Assembly (NCBI GenBank): GCA_937625935.1
Contig: OW569373.1
Span: 124,001 to 188,000 of the forward strand
DNA from: Tetramitus jugosus
Lineage: Eukaryota > Heterolobosea > Eutetramitea > Acrasida > Vahlkampfiidae
Reading direction: 5' to 3'
Length of the DNA stretch: 64,000 bases
The position numbers and the translations under genes are program-made. This document shows positions 9,937 through 20,100 of the stretch, piece by piece (the stretch's first letter is position 1; every line of letters starts with the position of its first letter). The notes under the pieces were generated by a model. It did no database searches. It was not told the origin of the DNA and saw only the letters and a program-made list of their open reading frames with translations.

Positions 9937-10868
9937 TCACTCTTGGTCACTCCGTAAAATTCGTTTCGTCACTTCTTCAAACGCGCCGTGCACCTCTGTC
10001 GCAAACTCTTGTTTCGCACTCAGCTCAAAATAAGGCAAACCAAGTTCCTCTGCCAATTGTTGTGCTTCTTCTGTAGTAATGCACCTCAAAGCACTCAAAT
10101 CCTTCTTGTTTCCAATCAAAATAATCTGCGTCTTATCATGCGCATGTCTCTGCACATCAGCCAACCACTTGTGTATGTTGTGATACGTTTCTCTCGATGT
10201 CAAATCAAACACGAGCATTACTCCGTGCGCGCCACGATAATACGCCGTCGTAATGGATCGATATCTCTCTTGTCCTGCAGTGTCCCAAATTTGTAGATTG
10301 ACATGCTTGTTGTCAATGGTCAAATCAGTGCTTCTCTAATTTGATTTTTTTTCAATTTCATCCATGTAAAAAATCATCATCAATATATCATCATCAAAAT
10401 CATTCATATGATCGTCAAATAAATAGATTGATCAGACAGCAAACAAACAATAAATGGAGAATGAGCACTACAAACATGTTTGATAACACTTCAAGTCACT
10501 TCTTGAAGCAAAAAAAAAACGAACAATAACAAAAAAACACATACAAAATCAACTCCAACAGTTGATATATGAGCCTCTGAGAATCGATTATCCGTCAATC
10601 GCATCAACAAACTACTTTTTCCTACGCCACTATCACCCAACAATAAAAGCTTGAAAAAGTGATTACTGTTTTGTGTTGGTAAATACCGTGTGAGTGAAAA
10701 GTTACCTTCTACATATTCATGAATGACATACTATTGTTCCGTAAAGACACTATTCTTGTCATTGTTGGATGTGGTAGAGTTGGCATAGGGTGATGTGTCA
10801 GATGCGACAAGAATGTGATTTCGGTTTGCTTCTCCTCCTGGTGAAGCACTCGTGCAATAATTTCCCAT
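9937..10868 (-). CDS. Rab-family GTPase with myristoylation-like N-terminus and no C-terminal cysteine
   Basis: Three exons: 10868-10732, 10665-10545, 10335-9937; introns of 66 nt (GTATGT...ACAG) and 209 nt (GTATGT...TTAG). All phases agree, giving 218 residues. The P-loop GDSGVGKSS is at about 55-63, effector region STVGVDFRS at about 80-88, [11 protein letters not shown] at about 101-111, and NKKD and SAK motifs follow: a complete Rab fold close to the Rab1/8 group. The 45-residue first exon starts MGNYCTSAS, which fits N-myristoylation at Gly2 with palmitoylation at Cys5. The protein ends RILRSDQE with no Cys for prenylation. That combination is otherwise best known from ARA6-type Rab5 proteins. 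It should act in vesicle traffic with N-terminal lipid anchoring. I found no plausible extra 3' exon encoding cysteines. Confidence 0.85.
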
Positions 10869-11030
10869 TTTTGTGTTTTGTTAAGTGTTGTTGGTGTTGG
10901 TCGTCTTGTTATGCAATGTTTGTTCTTTTTTCTGATAGTCGTTCGAGTTGTTCGTTTTTTTCTGTCGCGGCGGTAGGAAGGGTTTTTTTGGATTTGGGGA
11001 CAGAGAGGGTGGTCTCATATTGAGCTTTTA

Positions 11031-14000
11031 TTATTGATTCGTGATGCCAAACAGTGAGTAAAACATTTCTCTAGTGTAATTGGCTGTTGGGTTGTTGGTG
11101 TACAGAGACCTTAAGTTTCCAGACCGATCATTATCCTTCTTGAAATTCGTAAAGTACTCGACAGTCTCCTCTCTTGTTGTATTCTTCACTTCGAAATAGG
11201 AGATTTCAGCTTCCAAGTGGGATGCTTTTCTTGGTTTCTCACAGTGAGTACTCTCAGCAGTATCACTTGGGAACTTGTAGGCAGCCAGGGTCTCGGATAA
11301 GGATTGAATTTCTTCTTTTTCTGCTAGGGTCAACCATGAATGGTTAGACCTCCTTGGACTGATTGACTCTGCTGAGGAAATGTTGAGAGGACCGATATGC
11401 GATTCCTCGATACAACTTACTTCATCAGACCTGGAAAGGTACTTCATATCAACTGAGAGATCTGAGTCGGATTGGATGCTGAAACAAGTCATTAGTATTG
11501 TGTTGAACTGCTGGTTTTTGTTGGAGAGAAAACAACACTACTATTGTGATGTTCTTCGCAGAGTGTCTTGGTGCCGTGGTTGACCGTCGTGCGCTAAAAG
11601 AAAATAACCTTCTTTGGAATAGGATGGTGAAAAGATTCTCCTTTGTTGGGGATGGATCCCAATGTATAGTAAGGCAAATAAAATCGAAAGAGACATCAAA
11701 CCACGATCTGGTCCCTGTGGGAAATTCGAATGAGTATAATAACACCGAAAACTACTAAATTCGAACGTTAGGGTATCCTTTTCGAGTTGTGACTTAACCT
11801 ACTGGAAAATACCATAGGAGCCACAGAAATTCCGTGTCTGGGTGAGCTGTTGAGAGAATTGGCTCTTGCAAGAACTGCACTCTTGATTAAGGGCAAGTCT
11901 ATTAATTTCTTACTGTTCTTTCTGAGTAATTCCAATGAATCATAACTCGCCTTATTGTTCAAGGCCTGATACGTTCCGTGCATCCTCGGAAGTCGAAAAC
12001 CTAGATTATCACCAATTTCACTCTTCTGTTTCTCAAGGATGGGCGAACTTGACATTGGAATTTCAGATTGAGTATCAGTAACTACTAAAGATTTAGAGGA
12101 GTTGATCCGACTCTGAACTCTTTTCATGTGATTCTCTTTTTCATTTTCAACTCTTCGAGTATGATAAGCCTTCTGCATTTGTTCATACAAACCGCTTGTT
12201 GATTGTTCACCATCTCTTCTCTGAGAGGAGTGTGATATCGAATCGGATTTTCCCAACAATAGGTCTGTTTCAATATAAGTTTTTAAAGAAGAGAAGGCCT
12301 CCTCTTCTGAAAAAGATATACCATGACTTGTTAATGTCACCTTATCATTATAAATTATTTTGTCTCTGATTCTGATCTGTTGTTCCAATTTTTGGATGTA
12401 CAAATCCTTTTCTTTCAATGCATTTGATTTTACCTTGGAAGAAGTGGTAAGTTCCGAGATTTCCAGATCTTGTAATTGCGTTCTGTACAACAGCTCAAGA
12501 ATCGCTTTCAGTTCTGGAGTATTCGCAGCAACTTGAAGACTTTTGCGTAAAATAAGAGCGGCTGATTCCAATTTCGTGAGCCTCATCTCGTGTTCTTTTA
12601 TGACTTCTGCATTACTCTGAATATTCTGAGTCATCATTGAAATATCTCGTCTTAATCGTAAGTTATCTCTCATGGACTCTCTGAGTTTAGAGAATTCAGT
12701 TCTTGAAATCTCTTCCTGGCTTCTATCGATTACAAGCTTGGTTTCTCGATCTTGAGTTTCTAAATCTATAATTGACTGTCTTATCTGTAGTCTGTCCTCA
12801 AAATTATCGACAAAATCCTTTTTCAACTTGTGGAACAAGGAGTTTTCACTAAAAGATGAGGGAGAGGTACCCTTCTTATCATGATGTAACCTCTGTTTTA
12901 GGTCTCGTATTTCGGATCTCAAGGCCGCCACTATCTTCTCATACTCAACAATGTGGTGATTTACGCTGAGTTCATTCCTAGTCACCTTTGTTTTGATATT
13001 CTTGGCTCTATTGGCATATTTTAGTGTGTTTATGGTATCTTCCATGGTTACATGACTAGGAGCTATGGTAGCAATCATAACTGTCCGACAATTTCCTCCT
13101 AACGAGTCCTTGAGTAACCGAGTTAGCTTGCTATCTCTGTAGGGAACATACGAGCCCTTGTTTTGTCGATCTCCTAAAGCATTTATACAATTTCCAAGGG
13201 CAAGGAGTGAGCGATTGATATTTGCTCCCTCTAATAATCTTAGACCCCTATTCTGACTCACTGCAGCTCTCTCTGACCCAGCAAGGTCTATTAATGATAA
13301 TTTGCCGATTTGAACAGTTTCGTTCGTGTCTCTCGTCCTATCTCGTTGTTCGACAACAACTTGCAACACCGCGTGAGACCTCGAAGATTCTTCGTTCATA
13401 TTAGTGGGTTCTTGCGTCCGATTTCTATTTCCTTTCTTCAACAGAACCATAACTTCATCAGCACTATTTGCCTGATATTCTGTTACTCCAATGATTTTTA
13501 CTCCCTTTGTTGAGTCTTCTCTTAGATCAAGAACTTCTGTATTGCTGGGATTTAATAAGTCTCGTATCGTTTCATTATAGATTTCGATGTACGACAAGGA
13601 AATTTTGTAATCTTTGCCTTCGTGACCTTCTGCCATCTCAAATAACATTTGAAGGGTTAGCAGCATTAGTCCGGGTTCGTTCTCCGATCCCAACATTGTA
13701 AAAGTCTTTCCTGATCCTGTTGCACCATATGCAAAGACAGTTGCGTTGTATCCATTCAATACTCCCTCTAACAGAAATCTACATTTAGAATGTGAGTCAC
13801 TGTTATCCTGAGAATTTAATTATGAAAAGTGGAAACTTACGATACGGATTGTTTAAAAACATCTAATTGACTCGTGCACTCATCAAACACATAATCGAAC
13901 GCATATCGCTTCTCTCTGTTCCTATTCATCCGAAGAACATCATCAGAATCCACTCCTGGATCCAAAACAACAACAATCTTTTTGTTCAGCACACGTATTA

Positions 14001-14325
14001 TATCTCTGCATCCTTGATCTTTTTCCTTCCTGAGTAAAGGCCTCACTCTGAGTGCCACAAAAACAGTCGATTGTCCAGAGCTCATTCGGTCTTTCATGTC
14101 ATTTTTTGTTATTCTCTGATTAGTATTCACATCCATGGATGTATCACTTCTGATCGATGGAGTAGATAAATGAACATTCCTTCGAGGTGTATGAATCGTT
14201 CGTTTATTCTTTGAGCCTTTTGTCGAGGAATGTCGCTTCTTGGAGGACGAGGACTTCTTTTTCTTCCGTTTCTCTCCCTTGCTCATATCTGAAGCTCTAA
14301 CATCTATTCTCTTCTCAACAGCCAT
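11031..14325 (-). CDS. kinesin-8-like motor protein
   Basis: Proposed exons: 14325-13841, 13778-11799, 11478-11031; introns of 62 nt (GTAAGT...TAG) and 320 nt (GTTAAG...TTTCAG); 970 residues. The first junction restores SFLLEGVLNGYNATVFAYG ahead of the P-loop GATGSGKT (about 180-187). Switch I NEESSRSHA, switch II DLAGSERA and NTLKYANRAKNIK complete an N-terminal-type motor; wording (GVLNGYN, EPGLMLLTLQML) matches kinesin-8. A basic Lys/Ser-rich extension of about 80 residues precedes the motor, and coiled coil and a Ser-rich tail follow. Kinesin-8 motors depolymerise or cap microtubule plus ends in mitosis. The last exon is the least sure: without that splice the protein stops at 11768 and 11031-11492 would be separate. 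AATAAA lies at the stop. Confidence 0.88.
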
Positions 14326-14381
14326 CTCACAAAGATTATCTTGTGAGAACCACCTTTCCTGTTGGTTGTTTCTGTCCTGAG

Positions 14382-14393
14382 AATGGCGCCATT
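14382..14393. promoter_or_regulatory. AATGGCGCCATT palindrome upstream of kinesin-8
   Basis: A perfect 12-bp palindrome with a GGCGCC core sits 57-68 bp upstream of the kinesin-8 ATG at 14325. The core matches the symmetrical E2F/DP site seen in the BCKDH E2 intron and near the CDK start. Regulation of a mitotic motor by such a site would be reasonable but is inferred. Confidence 0.35.
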
Positions 14394-14593
14394 TCTAACT
14401 TCGGAGAAATTTCTTACAGATGTTCGTTGCTGGTTGTGTACGACCGACTTGTTTTGATGAGAAGGTTCAAGTACAGAACGAACGAGAGATGTTTGGTTGG
14501 ATTGGGATGAAGTCTGATTGTCCAGCTTACAAAAAAGGTTAATGTTGGAACTGATCGGATAAGTAGGAATGCGAAACAACCCTCATTCGGTTT

Positions 14594-16015
14594 TTATTCA
14601 TCGTCGTCGTCTTTGAACAGAGTAACCCAGTAGTCGACACAAGTTTGGACAGAACTCACAAATTTCCTTCCATAGTGGACTTGTTTCGAGACAACTTCGG
14701 TAGAAACTTCGATTCCAGTTCCAAAGTCATCGACCATGCTCGTTGGAATGGTGATTGCGACTCGATGACAATGAGTGTCACCAACGTTCAACTCTGCTTG
14801 CCAGTATCGAACAGTGAAGCTCTTGGTCAAAGGGTTGTACTTGAGAGAAACTGGAGAATAGGGTTCACGAGTCTGCCTATACATCATCTCATTCAAATCC
14901 TCAAACAATCCCTCTCCCATCTTACTCACTTCTTCATTCACGTTCTCTGTCATATGAATCACATTGTACAAGTGAGGCTTGTAACCTACATAGTGCCTAA
15001 AAAATTTGTTCAAAATTTGCTGTTGGATATGGACATCGAATTGAGAGAAACATATGGCTCTCAGAAATCCGTTCCATGGGTTGAGAGGAGCTGATTCATA
15101 TGCCATACGGTACACTTGACTTGACTGATCCACCAGAGAGAAAAACTCTGGTTGACTCAAGTTTAACAACCGCGAGATGTTGTCATAGTAGGGTTTCAAA
15201 GTCGTTGTAACCAACTGGCTCAACGGACATTTTTGAGCAAAGAATTGAACTACTTGACTCTCAATCAATGAATTGTTGAATAATGTAGTTGTTTTCTCAC
15301 TCTTTCGACTCCCTTCAGGACAATGCTCCTCTTGTAGTTCATTGCATGGTTCTTCGCCAGTCTCTAGTACCTTGAATGGCATGTTTGATGACCACCTGTT
15401 ATGCAGGTGAGGAATAAACGGTGTAGAATCCTTGTTGATGACAACGACAGGTACATCTTGATTTTCACAACCGAGTTTCTTCCTTAACGATCTCATATTT
15501 ACATAACTTCTCTCAGTGATGACAACAACACCGTCCAGCGGCTTGAACGAGTTGTCTGGTTGGATGTTGGGCCTACAGAACTCAAAGTGCATTCTCATCA
15601 TTAATCTTTCTGTTCGAGTCTTCCTAGATTCATTGTAGTCATCGTCTGTCGACACGTCATCAGTTTCTCCTTCAATCTTTACAATTTTTTCAACTTCGAC
15701 ACATCTCTTGTTCACATCGCTCATGTTGTTCAAACCAAACAATGGTTCTTTGAGAGGAAAAGCCGTCACATTGGAGCTCCTTGGAATGTAAGTCACAAGA
15801 ATCTCGAGAACAGGTCTATAGTATGGAGCAAACTCTTGAGACAGGATGGTGTTGTGCAAGCGATGATTGAGTGTTGTCAACGTTTTCAACGTCAGAGTGT
15901 CCAAATAGGGGATCACATTGGACCAGAACTCGTTGGAGTTGACAAAGTGTCCATGTTCTTCCTTAACGATCCTCCTATTGATTGTGGGCAATTGTTGCAT
16001 ACTTGTCACTTCCAT
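14594..16015 (-). CDS. F-box-like protein of unknown function
   Basis: I start at the ATG at 16015 (ACAATGG context), giving 473 residues; the frame extends to 16105 only via GTG through leader-like sequence. Residues about 20-55 (NSNEFWSNVIPYLDTLTLKTLTTLNHRLHNTI) have the spacing of a degenerate F-box: a hydrophobic helix, L-x-x-L steps, then an N-x-x-L-H segment. The remaining 400 residues show no repeat or catalytic motif that I recognise, although they are well-mixed and clearly coding. If the F-box is real, the protein would be an SCF ubiquitin-ligase adaptor. The GGAAGTACTTCC palindrome at 16205-16216 lies in its upstream region. Confidence 0.75.
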   Translation of the reverse strand: MEVTSMQQLPTINRRIVKEEHGHFVNSNEFWSNVIPYLDTLTLKTLTTLNHRLHNTILSQEFAPYYRPVLEILVTYIPRSSNVTAFPLKEPLFGLNNMSDVNKRCVEVEKIVKIEGETDDVSTDDDYNESRKTRTERLMMRMHFEFCRPNIQPDNSFKPLDGVVVITERSYVNMRSLRKKLGCENQDVPVVVINKDSTPFIPHLHNRWSSNMPFKVLETGEEPCNELQEEHCPEGSRKSEKTTTLFNNSLIESQVVQFFAQKCPLSQLVTTTLKPYYDNISRLLNLSQPEFFSLVDQSSQVYRMAYESAPLNPWNGFLRAICFSQFDVHIQQQILNKFFRHYVGYKPHLYNVIHMTENVNEEVSKMGEGLFEDLNEMMYRQTREPYSPVSLKYNPLTKSFTVRYWQAELNVGDTHCHRVAITIPTSMVDDFGTGIEVSTEVVSKQVHYGRKFVSSVQTCVDYWVTLFKDDDDE

Positions 16016-16301
16016 TGTATCTGTTGATATGGTTGAGTGTATTTGTTTTGTTGTGGTTGATCTTTTTTGTTGTTGGGACGTTGTTGATAAAAATGCTTGA
16101 TCCACAAAGGACTTTATCGGATCGAATACCGGGAAGAATCAATGATCTTTTTGTAAAAAGATCTCGGTCAACCCAATAAAAGAACGGTGTATCATTTTTT
16201 ACGCGGAAGTACTTCCCCTGGAAGAAGTTTGAACTATCGAAAACAGATCTGTGGACAGGGACCGCTTCCAGGGAATAGCCAAAAATTGAAAATGTGTTTA
16301 T

Positions 16302-17096
16302 TCACTCTAATTGAATCTGATCGAACGAAGTTACAGTTTCAAAGGGATGTTGTGGTGGCAGTGCTGCAGTGCTAGGTCTAACACTAAGAACAACGTGCCA
16401 TCCTGCATCCTTTGCTGCAAATGCTTCCTGAATATTGTCTGTCAAGAACAGAATGTTCTCAGGAGCAACTTGAATATCACTTGCAATCACTTTGTAGCTC
16501 TTGGCTTCGAGCTTTGATCCAGGATGAACCGTGTCGAAATATCCACCAAACAATGGCGTCAAATCATTCGACTCATTGTGTTTTTGATTCGAATAACCAA
16601 ACAACAACTTTTGAGCAAAGACACTTCCACTTGAATACACGTAAAGCGATTTTCCCGCTTCTTTCCATCGGGCAAACATTGGCACTACATCGGAATAAAC
16701 TTCACCGACAACATTGCCCGACTCGTAACCAAATTTCCAAATGTGTCCCTGTAGTTGCTTAAGCGCGGCCATTTTTCGATCCAACATCATGTTGTGCTCC
16801 ACGTTGCGCACTACTTGATCAATCAGAGTGTCCTTTGCTGCATGGATATCAATCTTTGGAGGAGTATTGATGGTGGTGGTGGTGGTGACGGATCTTTCAA
16901 TGTCCTCTGCAGCTTGCTCAGCCAACAATGCAATGTCATTTCTTGTTTCATCCGATTCAAAATTGACAGTCAAATGATGTCTGAGGTTCGATTTTGCAAA
17001 TGGAAAAAGTGTTTCATGGACAAATGTGATTGGAGTAGTTGTACCCTCGATATCTGTCACAATTGCTTGGATGTTGTTCAATGTTATCGTTGTCAT
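16302..17096 (-). CDS. ENOPH1: enolase-phosphatase E1 (methionine salvage)
   Basis: ATG at 17096 gives 264 residues; a 13-residue upstream extension begins at TTG and is Lys-rich leader, so it is excluded. HAD-superfamily motifs are present: motif I DIEGTTTPITFV (about 13-24), motif II YSSGS (about 155-159), and motif III FLTDNIQEA (about 221-229). DIEGTTTPI is diagnostic for the MASA/MtnC family, which converts 2,3-diketo-5-methylthiopentyl-1-phosphate to acireductone in methionine salvage. The length matches stand-alone eukaryotic E1, so it is not fused to the dehydratase as in plants. An Asn/Thr-rich loop around residues 65-80 is an insertion. Confidence 0.95.
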   Translation of the reverse strand: MTTITLNNIQAIVTDIEGTTTPITFVHETLFPFAKSNLRHHLTVNFESDETRNDIALLAEQAAEDIERSVTTTTTINTPPKIDIHAAKDTLIDQVVRNVEHNMMLDRKMAALKQLQGHIWKFGYESGNVVGEVYSDVVPMFARWKEAGKSLYVYSSGSVFAQKLLFGYSNQKHNESNDLTPLFGGYFDTVHPGSKLEAKSYKVIASDIQVAPENILFLTDNIQEAFAAKDAGWHVVLSVRPSTAALPPQHPFETVTSFDQIQLE

Positions 17097-17186
17097 CTGT
17101 TTTTTTTTGGTCTTTGTTGAGTGAAATTTGAACAATCGGAGAAGAAGGATCGGAGTTTTTATTCAGTTCCTTAAGACACTGTGTCT

Positions 17187-20100
17187 TTACTGCAGCAATA
17201 CATTGACGTTTCTGGCTTCTGTGGCAACAGTGGTGAAATCTGTATCAATGGCCTTGCAATGAGTAATCGCGTACAGCAGTCTGTTCTTCAATACAGTTTG
17301 AGAAGAGTATGGAGGTAGCTCTATGGAGAAGAAGCAGGTGTGAGAGAGTGGTAGCACACCGTCTGGGTTTGGTCGATCGAGTTTTTGAATCTTCATGTGA
17401 TGAGTGAAGCCTTCATCGGTAATTGGCAACCGAGATCTACCCCAAACAAAGCGCAAGTAGCTGCTTCGGTCCTTTGAATCAAACGCTTCGAGCACACTCC
17501 AAAAGTCTTTCACTTCTCTGCTGTTCACTGTGTATCCCTCGTAGATGGTGTGCTTCTTCAGCACTGTTAGGTCAATGTCTGGTGAGCCACAAATGAGCAT
17601 TTCTAGTTCGTGCCATGAGAACATTGGGAAGAAACGAGGTGTTATGATCGAGATCAGACCTTCCTTGATTGCCAATATTTGAGTTTTCAATTCGTTCAGT
17701 CTGTACTGTTCAACCATGTTGGCATACTCGTGTCTTCTCTCCCATGTCACAGTTTGTTTCTTACCACCCTTGATCAACTCTACCTCAACACTATCAGATC
17801 CAACAGTGGTGAATGTTTCATAAATGGTGGAACTGAAGGTGTCCTCTGTGATTCCTTCTTCTTCAATCTTTCTTAGAGAGTTCATGCCTTGATAGCACAT
17901 AAGATCGATTGCTTCCAAGTCCTTGATTGTGATTTCTTCTTTCACCAGTGCCTTCCAGAACAAAGATGGCATATCGAGCGGCAAGACATTCTTTGACAAT
18001 AATCCAATGCCCAACAGCTGGCCCATGAAACGGAACCAAGCTAGATACTTGTCACTTGTGGCCTGAGGATTAGGAATGAACTTCTCTCTGTTTTCTCCAA
18101 TAGCATGGCGCTGGTTAGGTACAGGAATGAGGAGATCCAGTTGAGTAGTTTGTAACTCCATACAGATTTGAGTGAGACTCTCACGGAATGGACCACCATA
18201 GTCATCGGCAGACTCGCCCAAGAAAGTAACCTTCCAAGCACCTCCCTTTCTGGAGAGAACTCTTGGATTCATTGCTTGCACTTGACCATATGCCTGATTG
18301 AACAAAGAATTGAGAGAATAGGTAACTGGATCCTCATGGAACTCTGATGCTCTATGTCTGTTAAGTTTTAAGGAAATTGGCTGAACATTGGCAGTAGTTT
18401 CAATGGCACTCTTGGTCACCGTGTGTAGCCATGCATCCATTTTCACTGACTTGAAGATTCGTTCTCTTATGTTTGCAATCATTGTTGAGAGACCTTCTGA
18501 ATTTCGCTTCTTGTCAACTGAATCCAGATTTAGCATGTACAATACTCTAGACAGCTTTCTATTCAATAACTTCAGAATGATAAATCGATATCGAAGACTT
18601 TTCAAAGACATCGCCTGAAGGTGATTCAGAGATGTTAACTGAGCCTCTGAGGGATTCAATTCACGCCACTCGAGCGATTGCCATCCATTGCAGAAGTTCT
18701 CTACGTATTCCACAAGTTGAGCATCGTTAAATTTGTTCCACTCTCCCATCAAACTCTTGATATCTTCCATGGATTTTTGAATTTTGAGATCATTGAACTT
18801 ACTAACACTGTCAGAGGAACTGACACTGAACATATAACCCCAATGAGTATCAATTTCTTTTTCGTATACGAGACCATAAGGCAATGCATTCGGTGGCATT
18901 TGAGCCTTGGGAGGAAGCGGACGAATGCAACGCAAGAACACGTGCATGCGGTCATGATGCTTGTATTCTTCATCTGCACACTTTTCACACAAATTGTAAT
19001 CCTCACAATTCTCGCACCAGTAGCGAACTCCTCGGATAGGATTCGCACCACATCCGTTACATTTAACTCCAACATGAACATTGCCTCTAAACTGAGCTGT
19101 ACATATCCATCTGTTTGGATACAAATGAGGCAAAGAAGCAGGTACACAATCAACTGGTCGTCGAATCTTCAAGAATAGATGAGTTTCGTTGTGCAACCTC
19201 GACTTGCGGATACATTTTTCACATAAATCATAATCATCACACTCTGTGCAATGATATCGTACGCCTGTAATAACAGAGCTACAATTGTTGCAAGTACACT
19301 CATGATCTCCTCCCATTGACTTGAACGTGTAATAAAGTTTGCTACCATGGACAATCAAAGTCTTATCCTTCAACTCATCACCACCATATGATCCAAGGTC
19401 ATCTCCACCCTTAAACCTGCTCGAGAAGAGTAATCTGTCACTCTTATGTGTTTTACTGTGCTTATCAAACGAAATGAAGATAGTCTTTGCCCCTGAAATG
19501 CTAATCTCTCCTGAGTCATTGATGACTGAGTAAGGATGAGCACTTTCTCTATAGAACACCTTCTTCCTTTTCTCCAGTGCAGCCTCAAACAAGACCCAGT
19601 CAGGAAGTTCAGTGCTGAAAGCAAAACATGCACACAACTCTCTGACAATGGCTAATTGATCCACCCAGGCAACATGTTCAAACCAATCTGATGGATTCAA
19701 GTTCATGCGAGCTGCTGGCACCAATGAAGAACTACTCAATGAATCTCTCCAAACAAGGTGTTTAGCGCTGTCTGCATCACACTTAGAATGGTCTTGGGAA
19801 TTATACTTTGGAGCACTACTACTTCGAGTGCAATGCGTACAAGCAGCACAATGCTTGACCAACTTTCCAGCAAAAATATCCTCCTGCATAGTATAAAAGT
19901 GATTTTTTCGGTTCTCAATGGCAGGGAATGCGTTGATGCAAAGATCGTGGGCAATAAACATGCGCATTGATGACATAAAGTCTATCATCGAGTGGAATAT
20001 TGGCAATGGAGATGCTTCTCGGTCATGATGAATATGATAGGCATGATGCAAATCTTCCAGTTCAAGTCTAAAGTGTTTCAATAGAATCAAAGATGGGCGA

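Noticed and set aside
16205-16216. GGAAGTACTTCC palindrome as a terminator
   Set aside because: No loop and no role in pol II termination; kept only as a note for the F-box-like gene.
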